This document shows, one piece after another, positions 36,619 through 49,640 of a stretch of DNA of 64,000 nt. Position numbers and translations under genes: made by a program. Each line of letters opens with the position of its first letter. The first letter of the stretch is position 1. The notes beneath the pieces are model-generated. The model did no database searches. It saw only the letters and a program-made list of their open reading frames with translations, and was not told where the DNA came from. Source of the stretch: Procambarus clarkii. Taxonomy: Eukaryota; Arthropoda; Malacostraca; Decapoda; Cambaridae. Location: NCBI RefSeq assembly GCF_040958095.1, contig NC_091175.1, forward strand, positions 17,233,975 to 17,297,974, in the 5' to 3' direction.

Positions 36619-37150
36619 GTGGGCAGTCCTCATTAAATAAATATATATATTCGTGTAAAGCCCCAGCAATAGGCTGTGAGAAATTTTTTGAAGGAGAATG
36701 CCAATTCGATCTCGGTGTCCTAATTCCGAACATTTTCTCATAGAAAAAATCACATTATTGCGATTTTCATGGTTTATTTTTGATCAAACAAAATAACATG
36801 CCACAATATAAAAGTTATTCAATGTGACTGAGGACTTAGAGATAAGTCAATGAACCATTACTTCATTATATTCTACTTTGATTTATATTGGATATTCATT
36901 CAATAAAATCGAAACTCTTGCTGTTGTCATGAATACATCTTCTTATCTCGGTCACTTACAGTTTCTATTTGTCCCCCCAAAACATTATTAATTTCTTAAG
37001 CAAATTAAGAAACTCGAAAAGATGAGAACAAACTAATCGTCGGTAAAAAGAATATTCGTGCTGGGGCCCAAAGCCCCGTTTCATAGACAGATCTTAAACA
37101 AGGTGTTTCAGCTAAGCTCCTATCCTGAGTGTCAGAATCGTATATATCGT
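36619..37150. other. AT-rich stretch, possible intron
   Basis: No further exon could be recognised downstream of 36618. Confidence 0.35.
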
Positions 37151-37250
37151 TAGGTTAGAATGTATTAAGGTAGGTTAGAATGTATTAAGTTAGGTTAGGA
37201 TGTATTAAGTTAGGTTAAGATGTATTAAGTTAGGTTAAGATGTATTAATT
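37151..37250. repeat. Short tandem repeat, 20-bp unit with TTAGG
   Basis: Five copies of TAGGTTAAGATGTATTAAGT with point variants. Each unit includes one TTAGG. Confidence 0.85.
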
Positions 37251-37449
37251 TAACTTATGTTAGGCTGTGTTAGCTCGGTTTGGTAACCAAACTGTCAGCA
37301 CAGTTTGGTTAAATTGGGGAAGATAATATAGGTTTTAAAGTCTGCATACTGGCACTCTTGTTTACAATGTGACTTGTATAAAGTCTTACATGTGACTTAC
37401 ATAAGTCAGGTGAATATTGGGCTGTGGATGAATATTTATAACTAGTATA

Positions 37450-37750
37450 TTGATTTCAGTAAGATTGCATGCTGTGTGTTTTACAACTTCTAACTGTTCA
37501 AACTTCAAAGATAATCTGATTGGAACTGTAACGCTGTACCGTAGTAGATACACCAGACATGATAGATTTCTCACCGCGACCCTTAATATTATGAATAAGT
37601 TGGAGAATATTAATCCAGGCCATCTGTTTAAAAGGTCACATGTAACACATGCAAGGGGAAACAGCTGCAAGTTCAACAAGCCACAATATAGGACTGAAAA
37701 AAGGATGTGCTTTTTCACCTACGGAACCGCTTATCCGCCGATGTCTTAAA
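37450..37750 (+). pseudogene. Possible degenerate LINE C-terminal remnant
   Basis: The open frame contains RYTRHDRFLTATLNIMNKLE, then LFKRSHVTHARGNSCKF and YRTEKRMCFFTYGTAYPPM. These line up in order with RIRGDMITTYKI, LFNTGGTRTRGHRWKL and DVRKNFFSVRVVNGWNAL of the LINE at 1729. Divergence is high, so a different LINE family is likely. No CA tail is seen. Confidence 0.4.
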
Positions 37751-40443
37751 TGCCAAGACATCGATTTTCAACGTCAGTTGAAAATCCAAATGGAAAAATT
37801 ACCGGGTATAATTGATCCTTCACCAAGCCGCCGGCTTCTTGTTCCTTATCGATGCCACTAGAGAGATAGTGGATGTCCAATCGTCTGTTGGCCATTTCTG
37901 CAGCTCTAACATATTCTTTCCTCATATGGAACTGGTAAACAAATTTACCATGCACATGGTGGCGGGTGTAACTACGTTGTTCTAGGTTACTCATGCAAGA
38001 AAATAGGTGCTTAGTAATTAATCAGATTTTCGTACCCTCTAGTAGATCCTGACGTACACTGCTTGTGCTGCTGCTGCTGTTTTTGCTGCTGCTACTGCTG
38101 CTCAGCGATCACTGAACATTTGTTTCATTACCGTAGCTATAATTGCTTGTTACTGTGGTATTCTCATGTCCACATTCCGCCTTGATTTTCCCGTTTTATC
38201 AGTATTATCTGCAACGTCATTTCCAGATATTCTTACACAGCTTAGCACCTAATATATATGTATTTGTCCCGTGGGTGTGTTCGTAGCAAGACCTCAGTAG
38301 CAGTTTTTAAATAATACCTGTTGACGGGTGCCAGTGATAGCGACTTTGAAGCCTCTCAAAAATAAATGAAATCAACAGCATGACATAACAGCAAAACAAA
38401 ACCGACATTGGATACAGGAGGAATTAGGAGTTAGAGTCTGATCCAATAAGGACATTTAGGTGAGGGCATTTACAAACGCATCCACACGCGCGCATTTTGC
38501 ATGTATATAGCGTTCATTTGCTATCATATTCAAATGTTAAACAAAAATACTTCGAACCAGAAATCTGTGTTTTTCGCTATTACGAGTATTTGGGAATTTG
38601 TGTAAATTCTGTAATCATCGAACCGAGAGAGGAGCTGTTTGTTTAATAATTTTAATTCGAATATTATTACTTTTATTAATGCAATATATCCATTTGATAT
38701 TCTGTGCCTTTAACTGTGTCCATTGAGAGTTTTGCCACGTTTTGTTGAAGTTATTAAAGTACAGACATTATTAAAAGCTGCATTATTATTATTATTATTA
38801 TTATAGTAGTAGTAATAGAACTGAAGTAATCTTTTTTTAATGAAGTAAAAAATATATAAATTTACGTCAGTAGAGTTAGGTAGAAATTTTCAAGCTAGAA
38901 CTTATATATTTGTGTTCAGTTATGTGTAGCAATGCGAGGGTTCACTATTTGTATTAAATACAGTTGTGTCATAAACTATACATCTGCAACATTTGGTAAT
39001 TGTTGAAGTGGCTGTATGTTTTGGTCGCCAGCCACAATGTTCCATAATTTTGGATATCTCACGTGGACAGAGCATTGAAATTGTTTTGTTCGTTCAAAGA
39101 TAACTTGTATCTGGTAAGAAAATCCACCAGGGCTGCGAGGTGTGATTTTCTCATAGTACTTTATAGTACTCATAGATTTTCTGTACTTTAATCACACTAT
39201 ATCACGTTAGTGTGATTTTCTGTGTGTATTTGTATCTGGTCTTATCGCACCGCTTGTGTGGCAGTTGGCTACTTTTAGATATGCTAAATGGGGGTAACTG
39301 GGGAGACTATTTAATATTACAGAATACATGCAGGTCCGCCACAGTTCTCTGTGTGTACGGCATTGGGTCAGGTTCATTAACTTTACTTCTCACTAGACGT
39401 GAAGCCCTGTCTTACAATTTGTCTAGCATCTTAAGACTGTGGAGAGGAATACCAGATGAGTACTCCATTAGAGATGTGATATGAGAGATGGAGTGTGTTG
39501 TGCATTCCGACGGCATCTAGGCGATGCAGCATCCCTCAGTAAACAATCCACTTTACCAGAGCATTTAACTGCAAATTTTGTTTTACATGTCATGCGAAAG
39601 ACAAATTTTCACCAATTTCGACTCCTTTTATTATTATTATTATTGCAGTAATCGTTATTTGTTATTATTTGTGGTTTCAGTCATAAACTTTATTGCAATA
39701 AATTTTTTATCATAATTTTATAGCCGAGATTGCATATCCATTTCAAAGGACTTGTTAGTATTTAACTTACAAAATTCCCAAATGTTATAAATAAAATGTT
39801 AAAAGTAGAGATTGCAAATTCTGTGTGACTGACACTGTGGAAGACCAGCATGATAAACATATGCTAAAATTTGCATGATATATGAAATAATTAAGATAAC
39901 TTTTGTCAGTGATAAACAAGGTTCTGCCTCATAGGTTGTAAGGATCTCCTATGAAGAAACAACAAGGGTATTATGGGAGACATGATAGTAATTAGCATTA
40001 GCCACAATAATACCCATGTTCGTGAGGATTCCATCAATTCCCACTCCTGGATGGCATAACCTTAACCTAATTTCCCCATTTTGAGCATAATGATCTCTGG
40101 GAACAACAGCAGCAGACAAGCGAAATTTCAGAATTTGCAGCATTGGTGAAGGACATGGTGTACTACCTGAGAGACCGCAGTCACAAAAGATATATTAGAA
40201 ATATGAGTAATATAAGAAACCCAACATTGAGTTAGGTACGCAATTTTTGTCAAATAGATACTGTTCTTAAAATGTTCCCGCCCCACTATGTACCGGCTAG
40301 ATCAACCTCTAGTGTTATTGATGCGAATCCATCTTCGGGGAATTATTAAGACCACCACAATACCTTACTGACCAACCAACATGTAAACTTTAAGCTTCAA
40401 TATTGTCTAGGACTAAACTACAGAGGCTTATATACTCTGCAAC
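37751..40443. other. Long AT-rich non-coding stretch
   Basis: Contains a CTGCTG tract at 38065-38102 and short TTA repeats. Small open frames (for example 39212-39484) have no recognisable motif. Confidence 0.4.
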
Positions 40444-40515
40444 TGTTGTTGTTAAAGATTCGCTACCTTGAAACAAAAAGTTCCAAGTAGCACGGTGCTA
40501 TGATGAGCCCGTAGT
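40444..40515 (+). repeat. Double-hairpin dispersed element, copy 6
   Basis: First of a tandem pair, preceded by TGCAACT. CTACCTTGAAACAAAAAG, TTCCAAGTAG, then CACGGTGCTATGATGAGCCC. Confidence 0.7.
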
Positions 40516-40523
40516 GTATTGCA

Positions 40524-40592
40524 ACTGTTGTTGTTTAAGATTCGCTACTTGGAACAAAAAGTTCCTAGCAACACGAGCTATGGTGAACCTGT
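40524..40592 (+). repeat. Double-hairpin dispersed element, copy 7
   Basis: Second of the tandem pair, again preceded by TGCAACT. CTACTTGGAACAAAAAGTTC, then ACGAGCTATGGTGAACCTGT. Confidence 0.7.
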
Positions 40593-42279
40593 AATTCCAC
40601 AACTGTACACCCAAAACTTATGTAGATAGGTACTGATGTAAAGAATTTTTTGTAACAAAATGATGTTAATTCATTTTGACATTGCGTAATTGATAACCTT
40701 AATTTGTACAGTAAAATTACGTAATAAATTTATAGTTTTTAGTAGCATTTGCTTTAGAAAATAATTTTAATTGTAGAGGATAAGGTTTTATTATTATAAT
40801 TTTTATATTTTTTGCTGAAAATATTTAACCACAATTTTTTTATGGGGAAAGGTTGGAAAATTATTACTGTACTCGACAGGTGTAAAAACTAGATCTAACT
40901 AAATTATTAATTCTTGTAGCCAATAGAATATTATTATTATTAAGGGCGAACTTATATCGAAATATATTTTTTGAATATACAAATTCCCTCAAGCTTTCAT
41001 ACAAAAAATAGCGTTTATGTGTATTTATCATGATATAGTCCATTCAAAATTTGCCACATGCATTCGATCACATTTACCTGAATTTACCTGAGGGCCACCA
41101 TCTCTCTAGCGACCTCGACGGGGGCAGCAAGCCAGCGGGTAGGCGATTCTCTGGGTTTATTACCCCTATGCGTGTCCCTGCGTTGCTAGTCGATATGCGA
41201 GATGGGGAATTTTAGTATCAAACTGTGTAACTAAGTCTTCACGGCCCAGGAGGGTGGCCACAAGAGGGTGGCCACAAGAGGGTGGGCCAGGAGGGTGGCC
41301 CAAGAGAGCGGTCCATGCTGGAGTTTCCCAGAGCGTGACTGTCAGGCCACTCCTTCGTGTTTACACTATGGCCGCTCTGCTCAGTCACTTGCTCTCTCTC
41401 TCTCCCCCCTCCCTTACTCTGTTTCCTCTTTCCTTTTAATTATTGCATTTCTTATCAACATTCCCGTTGCTACGGTTACGCTAGACTAAAGAATCTACTT
41501 TCTGTACTATGAATCCTTAATTCATTCCCCAAGTCTACTCCACTTCCACTGACATCTCTACTTGTCATGAATCTACTCTTTCAACCCAAATCTATTCTCC
41601 ACCCTTTCTCATCTACCGGCTCCATATCATAGTACCTACCATTCATTCCTCACACTACTTCTCTCATTTCTCCCTATTTTCCTCCCTTTCTCATTTCTCA
41701 GCATCCTCATCTCCCCACCACCACCATCTCTCTTTTCTAAACATCCGCTTAGCTTCGGTGTCGTCTCGCTAATCCATAACGTTAACTTCTTAAACATTTC
41801 ATGTAAACAGAATTTCCTCGTCAACTGGCTGCGGGTTAACGAGAACACTTCGAAACGTTCAACGATGTTTGAGCATCAAGTGATTACGAGTATTATCAGT
41901 CTTGGGGAATTTATTAATCGTTAACTATTGGAGAGTAAATGTATAATTAGGAGAGGTATAATTAAATATAGTTATTCCAGCAGATAACAGATATAGTTAT
42001 CCGAAGGCCTATTGGGCCATGCAAGGAAGTTCTTATTTATATCCCCATCCAAATGCATTCTAAGATACGTCTAACTTACGCTTCAAACAATCCAGTGATT
42101 CCATAGCTAGTACACGGTAATTTGCTCCATTTAACGGCTTCCAAACGAAGCCGTTCCTATTTACATCCACCCAAACTCTTCAGTGTTCCTCAGTCGCTAT
42201 TGGTACTACTATAATTTTAGTAGCCTAAGTCGCTAGAGAGTTAATGATCTGTGGGTTAATGATCAACACATTGACAAAA
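40593..42279. other. Long non-coding stretch
   Basis: AT-rich to 41060, then mixed, with a short tandem GGTGGCCACAAGAG pair near 41252-41280. No gene supported. Confidence 0.4.
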
Positions 42280-42530
42280 GATAATTCCCTGCTCTCGGGG
42301 ACAGGAAGCCCGCACCTAGTCTTATCTACCTCCCCTTCAGGTCAACTACTGACCTTCTCCAAGATGCAATCCTATAACATCTCCCTAACTCCCGGATACC
42401 TAGATATACTACTAGGCGAGCAGAGGCATTAGGTGAAAGGAAAAAAATGCCCAACCCTTTCTGTCTCGCCCAGGACTCGAATCCTGGATCCCCGATTATA
42501 CGTTAAGAACGAAGCCTACTGTGTAAAGGA
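42280..42530 (-). mobile_element. tRNA-derived SINE, family C
   Basis: GGGGACAGGAAGCCCGCACC at the 3' side, AAAAATGCCCAACCCTTTCT, and CAGGACTCGAATCCTGG as the reversed B box. Longer than the copy at 28050 by an internal block. Confidence 0.7.
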
Positions 42531-42979
42531 GTCTCACTATCCCACCCATCTCACATAATGCACTCTGTATTAGGATTGCGTTAAGTGAGAATATGCAGAA
42601 TATAATCTGTATATTAACCACACTGACAGAATTTTCTGTGATCAAAGAATTATGAAAATAGCTACTTTACCCATAAGAGTTTTCGATAAGCTTTTATTAT
42701 TCATATTATTCAATAAAGTAGTAATGTTGTTCTTTTTGCTAAAGCCAATATTGGGATATTAATTATCGTGCTATGATAGTATTTATATAATTATATATTA
42801 CACTGGAATTTAAATTACTTTACATAGAGAAAATGCTAAGAATTTCATACTTATGCTTTGAGTAAATTGGCAATGTGAAATATAAATTATGAATAAAAGC
42901 TAATTTATAATTATTATTGTATTTCTTTAGTATCTAGTTGGTACTCTTCCAGCAAACTCACAGGTGCTGCCATCTACTA
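42531..42979. other. AT-rich non-coding stretch
   Basis: Nothing supported. Confidence 0.5.
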
Positions 42980-43290
42980 CCTGTAGGCACCACAGGTGTC
43001 ATCACTAACACCTGTAGACACCACAGGTGTCATCACTAACACCTGTAGGCACCACAGGTGTCATCACTAACACCTGTAGACACCACAGGTGTCATCACTA
43101 ACACCTGTAGGCACCACAGGTGTCATCACTAACACCTGTAGGCACCACAGGTGTCATCACTAACACCTGTAGAGACCATAGGTGTCATGATTAGCACCTG
43201 CAGACACCACAGGTGTCATTACTAACACCTGTAGGCACCACAGGTGTCATCACTAACACCTGTAAAAACCACAGGTATTTACAGGTGTTA
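42980..43290. repeat. Minisatellite, 31-bp unit
   Basis: About ten copies of CACCACAGGTGTCATCACTA and ACACCTGTAGG. CAGGTGT, loop CATCACTA, ACACCTG is a 7-bp hairpin in each unit. Confidence 0.93.
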
Positions 43291-43393
43291 GACATTTATC
43301 AGATGCTTAATAGCCGTCCGCCGGCACTTTGGTCGATGGCGAGGGAGCTGCATATGCTACGTCGAACCCCGACCCGGGTTTCCCTTTGCGCAT

Positions 43394-43459
43394 TGTTGGT
43401 GTTCCACAACGGAACACCAACATTCCTTAAGGTGTTCCAAAACGGAACATCTTAAAGAA
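43394..43459. repeat. Twin hairpins
   Basis: TGTTGGTGTTCC, loop ACAAC, GGAACACCAACA (43394-43422) is a perfect 12-bp stem. TTAAGGTGTTCC, loop AAAAC, GGAACATCTTAA follows within a few bases, with one G-T wobble. Both share the GTGTTCC / GGAACA core. Confidence 0.75.
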
Positions 43460-44127
43460 CCCTGTGTTCACTCCAGCTCCGGGAGCCAGAAGGACACGGA
43501 AAAAATTCAGTTATTATTTTTTAAGATGAAAATCTAAATTACCAAAAAGCTAAAATCTCCTATTTTCAAAAGCCAGCTCTTTATCGAAAAGAGCTAGTAT
43601 GTGCTATTATCCAAAGGAGAATATCAGCAATTATCCATAAGATATCTATACTCTACGGGGCTCGAACCAAGAGACATCGAAGGTATTAAGACAGATATTA
43701 AGAATTTATTTAATGTATGTGGGGACAGGATTTACTAGGAGTGTCGGAGTAGGGTCTAAAACCTGAGACAAATGTCCAATGGTCACGTCACCGTTGCTCT
43801 TAAAGTTATTCTAGCCTAATTTAAACTATCCTTCTCCTAAATAACGTAACCTATCCTAGCCTAACCAAATTAATTTAAGAGATAAGATTTAGTGTTATAT
43901 TTACGGTATGAACATAGTGTGTGACGTCACTATGACGTGAATATTTCAATTCTGGTACAGGTTTTGGATCCTACTAACTCCTTTGGGACACTGGTAATGT
44001 TAACTACTCGGTGCTCTAGTTCATCACGAAAATTTATAATAGAACAGGTGTCATTCGTGGGATTTGATACAGGTGTTATGATTCTTGAATAACCTGGCAT
44101 GGGTATGTTCCCCCCCCCCACCTCCCT
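43460..44127. other. Non-coding stretch
   Basis: A tRNA T-arm-like GGGGCTCGAACCAAGAG (minus) sits at about 43657. No gene. Confidence 0.4.
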
Positions 44128-44425
44128 CTCACAACCTGTGAGCAGCTGTCACCCACCTCCTCATAACCTGTGAGCAGCTGTCACCCACCTCCTCATAACC
44201 TGTGAGCAGCTGTCACCCACCCCCTCACACCCTATGAGCAGCTGTCACCCCCCCCTCACACCCTATGAGCAGCTGTCACCCACCCCCTCACACCCTATGA
44301 GCAGCTGTCACCCACCTCCTCACACCCTATGAGCAGCTGTCACCCACCCCCTCACAACCTGTGAGCAGCTGTCACCCACCCCCTCACAACCTGTGAGCAG
44401 CTGTCACCCACCCCCTCACAACCTC
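44128..44425. repeat. Minisatellite, about 31-32-bp unit
   Basis: About nine copies of CTCACAACCTGTGAGCAGCT and GTCACCCACCCC. CTCACA, loop ACC, TGTGAG is a perfect hairpin in one unit type and decays to CTCA/TGAG in the CACCCTATGAG type. Confidence 0.92.
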
Positions 44426-44945
44426 TGCCACAGATGACGGTTCTATCCCCTCCACGATAAACTAGCGAACACTAAACACAAATTTCACAAGTCTTACCTC
44501 AGACTTACTTACCATGGTGATGGCTGCTGCCACACGCCCCACCACCCACAATGTACAATCGTCTACAAAATATAAATGTAAAACTTACAAAAAATTTAAA
44601 ATTCTGCCTCAATTTTAAATCAGGAATTAAATTACCGTTTCATCGCATTTTTCCATAATTAATTACAACTTGAAAATTGACAGTTTTTTTTTCTTTAAAA
44701 ATTGTTTTGTCAAATTGTATTCAGTTACATTGGATATACTAAGATATCTAATGATATCTTAGATGTTAAATACTGTTGCCTGCAGGGTGTAATAGCTTGG
44801 TCGATCATCAGTCCCAGGTCACAGGGGTGTAAACCCTCCTCTGAACGTACATTTGGATACATGTTTGGTACACGATATTAACAAAAATAAACCCTTTAGG
44901 ATCTCAAATAGTCTAGACCAAAATATATTAGAATTGTGTACCCAG
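44426..44945. other. AT-rich non-coding stretch
   Basis: AAGATATCTAATGATATCTTAG near 44740-44762 forms a short inverted repeat. Nothing else. Confidence 0.45.

Positions 44946-45721
<776 letters not shown>

Positions 45722-45804
<83 letters not shown>
45722..45804. repeat. TA microsatellite
   Basis: Left flank of the MITE at 45805. Confidence 0.95.
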
Positions 45805-45808
<4 letters not shown>

Positions 45809-46186
45809 CTAGTAGCCAGAATGCACTTCTCAGCCTACTATGCAAGGCCTGATTTGCCTAATAAGCCAAGTTTTCATGAATTAATTGTTTTTCGGCTACC
45901 TAATCTACCTAACCTAACCTATCCTAACTTTTTCGGCCACCTAACCTAACCTAACCTATTAAGATAGGTTAGGTTAGGTTAGGTAGGGTTGGTTAGGTTC
46001 GGTCATATATCTACGTTAATTTTAACTCAAATAAAAAAAATTGACCTCATACGTAATGAAATGGGTAGCTTTATCATTTCATAAGAAAAAAATTAGAGAA
46101 AATATATTAATTCATGAAAACTTGGCTTATTAGGCAAATCAGGCTTTGCATAGTAGGCTGAGAAGTGCGTTCTGGCTACTAGGTAC
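45805..46186. mobile_element. MITE with 81-bp terminal inverted repeats and inverted TTAGG core
   Basis: Left arm 45805-45885 (GTACCTAGTAGCCAGAA, CTTCTCAGCCTACTATGCAA, TAATAAGCCAAGTTTTCATG) mirrors right arm 46106-46186. Inside, CCTAACCTAACCTAACCTA faces TAGGTTAGGTTAGGTTAGG across a few bases near 45960, off-centre from the arms. TA arrays on both sides. A second copy in opposite orientation is at 59672. Confidence 0.82.
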
Positions 46187-46189
46187 GAC

Positions 46190-46311
<122 letters not shown>

Positions 46312-46543
46312 CATGTTGCATTCGTTTTCCAAACTCTATATGTATTGCAGATTTTACACATGCATGGAAGATATTTTTAATGAATTGCAGATGTTGTGTA
46401 AACATTGATGATATTTTCTGTGCATGTTCGATATTAAGTTTATTCTTACCCAGTTTGTCATGTGTGTTTACGATGCATTGTTTGTAGTGAAGGGAGTGTG
46501 TTAGGTTATTGATGATCAATTGAGTGGGGGCGCTGAGGGGTGT

Positions 46544-46544
<1 letters not shown>

Positions 46545-46608
<64 letters not shown>
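46545..46608. repeat. GT microsatellite, LINE tail on minus
   Basis: GT array at the 3' end of the minus-strand LINE fragment at 46609. Confidence 0.95.
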
Positions 46609-46611
<3 letters not shown>

Positions 46612-46792
46612 CACCTATTTGTGCTTGCGGGGGTAGAGCTCAGGCTCTTTGGTCCCGCATCTCAACTGTCAATCAACTGGTGTACAGATTCCTGAGCCTA
46701 CTGGGCTCTATCATATCTACATTTGAAACTGTGTATGGAGTCAGTCTCCACCACATCACTGCCTAATGCATCCATCAGTTAACTACTCTGAC
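46609..46792 (-). mobile_element. LINE 3' end between two CA/GT arrays
   Basis: Read on the minus strand it runs from AACTGATGGATGCATTAGGC through GATGTGGTGGAGACTGACTC and GATAGAGCCCAGTAGGCTC to the standard 3' module, ending in CA repeats (GT on plus). Another long GT array abuts its other end. This is the third case in the window of a truncated LINE end set inside a CA array. Confidence 0.75.
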
Positions 46793-46820
46793 AGTGTGTG
46801 TGTGTGTATGGTGTGAGTGT

Positions 46821-46913
<93 letters not shown>

Positions 46914-46923
46914 TGTGTGTGCG

Positions 46924-46954
<31 letters not shown>

Positions 46955-46967
46955 CGCGCGTGTGCGT
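46792..46967. repeat. GT microsatellite
   Basis: About 175 bp of GT with GTGGTG, GTGCG and GCGCGCGTGCGCGCG interruptions. Abuts the truncated end of the LINE fragment. Confidence 0.95.
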
Positions 46968-48127
<1,160 letters not shown>

Positions 48128-48188
48128 TTTTTTTTTTTTTTAGTCTGTAGCTACATGGGAATAATTACGAGAGTAATTTTGTACCAAA

Positions 48189-48270
48189 TACCATCATGGT
48201 CTAGCCGGTAGTGCGTATGTGCCTTTGAAGTCCCAGAAGCGCAGGTTCGTTCCCTTTGCATGACCTCAAT
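48189..48270 (+). mobile_element. tRNA-derived SINE-like fragment
   Basis: A-box-like TGGTCTAGCCGGTAGTGCG and B-box-like GCAGGTTCGTTCCC at tRNA-like spacing. The acceptor stem does not close, so it is not called a tRNA gene. Confidence 0.45.
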
Positions 48271-49565
48271 ATTTCCACCAGAAATAAGTATATCAAATTA
48301 CTCTCTAATTAATATTAGTAACTTATTTCTTTGACAAGAAATAAATAGTCAGTTATTTATCAAAAGTTGAAATATGTATAAAAATATAAAAGTCTTAGCT
48401 TTGAATTTTTTGTCTTGTATTTTGCACAATATCAGGAAATAAATTACCTCCTACAGCTGTTGTTGAAAAGACACCTGGGGTGATTTTGATAATGATAACA
48501 TGAGGTGAATTGTGTTAATCATTATATTAAGCGCTTATAGTCATCGTAAGTGCTGTTAATTTATATGCAGGTATAAGTTTTGATAAGTTTGTTTAAGCTT
48601 TGTAAGTATCGATGATTTTTGCGGGCTTTGATAATTTATATAAGTCAATAATTATACAAAATAAAAAGAATGGCTAAGCCCTGATAATATCTATTAGCTT
48701 TGGTATAATATTTTCAAGGAAATATAATTTTTCATAATTTTTCAGAAATATATATATATATTATCTTTAATCATATAATCATTTCAATCATTCGTACTTC
48801 AACTTACTTTACGACATATAAAGCTTAATCCTTTTGTTATTCACCATTGATTTGAAGTCGAGCTACAAAGCTTTACATGATTATAGCTTGTATTTTAATT
48901 TTACTTATTATTTTTTTTACAGGGAAAAGCCAGATTGATATTTTTGATCAAAACTAAATTTTGTCAAGTTCATCTTATGGACAATGAGATCACATCACTG
49001 ATATGGCGGGAGCAGTCATGCGGCCCAAAATACAATAGGTGTAAATGAAACTAACTTTGTATGAAAAGCCTGGTATATATATATTATGCGCTTGTTACAA
49101 TGTTAAATATTATTATCAAGATATACACAACGGCCTGTCGTAGAGGTACAATATGATCTGCCATTATACGCACATAGGAAAGTCCTATGCGTACATGAAG
49201 TTGTCTATACGTACGTAGCTGAAGGCGCATGCATATCTTGGCACGTACACAGGGGGAGAGGGGGGTGGGTGGGGGGGATTAGCTGTGCTGAAATTGTTCT
49301 TGTTCTTAACGCACTGGATAGCGTGTTCTTCCCCCCCCCAGATCTCTGTCACACGTGTTTGTAAGAGGTAGGTGGGCATGGGGCACCCACCCTTTCGCGA
49401 TCTCAACCGGGCGGGCATTGGGGCCCCACCCAACACATCAACTGATCACGGCGTGGGCGGGCATGGGCGTCCCGTTCTAAACGACCCTTCACATCAACTG
49501 CCCTCTTTGGTTTCACTAGCTTGGTGAACGAACGTGCCGCCCGCCAAGAGTCATCAGCTCTGCCG
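48271..49565. other. AT-rich then GC-rich DNA downstream of FoxC
   Basis: AT-rich to about 49180. From 49240 GC-rich with GGGCGGGCATTGGGG and GGGCGGGCATGGGCG repeats. Some of this may be FoxC 3' UTR. No second gene seen. Confidence 0.4.
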
Positions 49566-49607
49566 CCCACGCCCACACCCGCTGTCAGCGGGCGGTGTGG
49601 GCGTGGG
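49566..49607 (-). promoter_or_regulatory. Strong hairpin in the predicted FoxC 3' UTR
   Basis: On the plus strand CCCACGCCCACACC (49566-49579) pairs perfectly with GGTGTGGGCGTGGG (49594-49607). Inside it CGCT (49580-49583) pairs with AGCG (49587-49590) around a GTC loop, leaving a 3-nt bulge. The foot of the stem is about 33 nt after the FoxC stop codon, so the hairpin would lie in the mRNA. The GTGGGCGTGGG arms also match GC/CACCC-type zinc-finger sites (Sp/KLF/EGR). Whether it acts as RNA or DNA is unknown. Confidence 0.5.
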
Positions 49608-49640
49608 GCTCTTCTTTGCTTTGAGTTAGTCCTGTCGTCT

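Noticed and set aside
39212-39484. 90-codon plus-strand open frame
   Set aside because: No recognised motif, AT-rich context, no splice or Kozak support strong enough to call a gene.
41070-41220. TTTACCTGAATTTACCTGAG segment as a dispersed repeat
   Set aside because: Only one copy is visible in this window, so the repeat status cannot be supported here.
45951-46005. Ancient chromosome-end fusion
   Set aside because: The head-to-head TTAGG lies inside a MITE and is repeated in the copy at 59672, so it belongs to the element.
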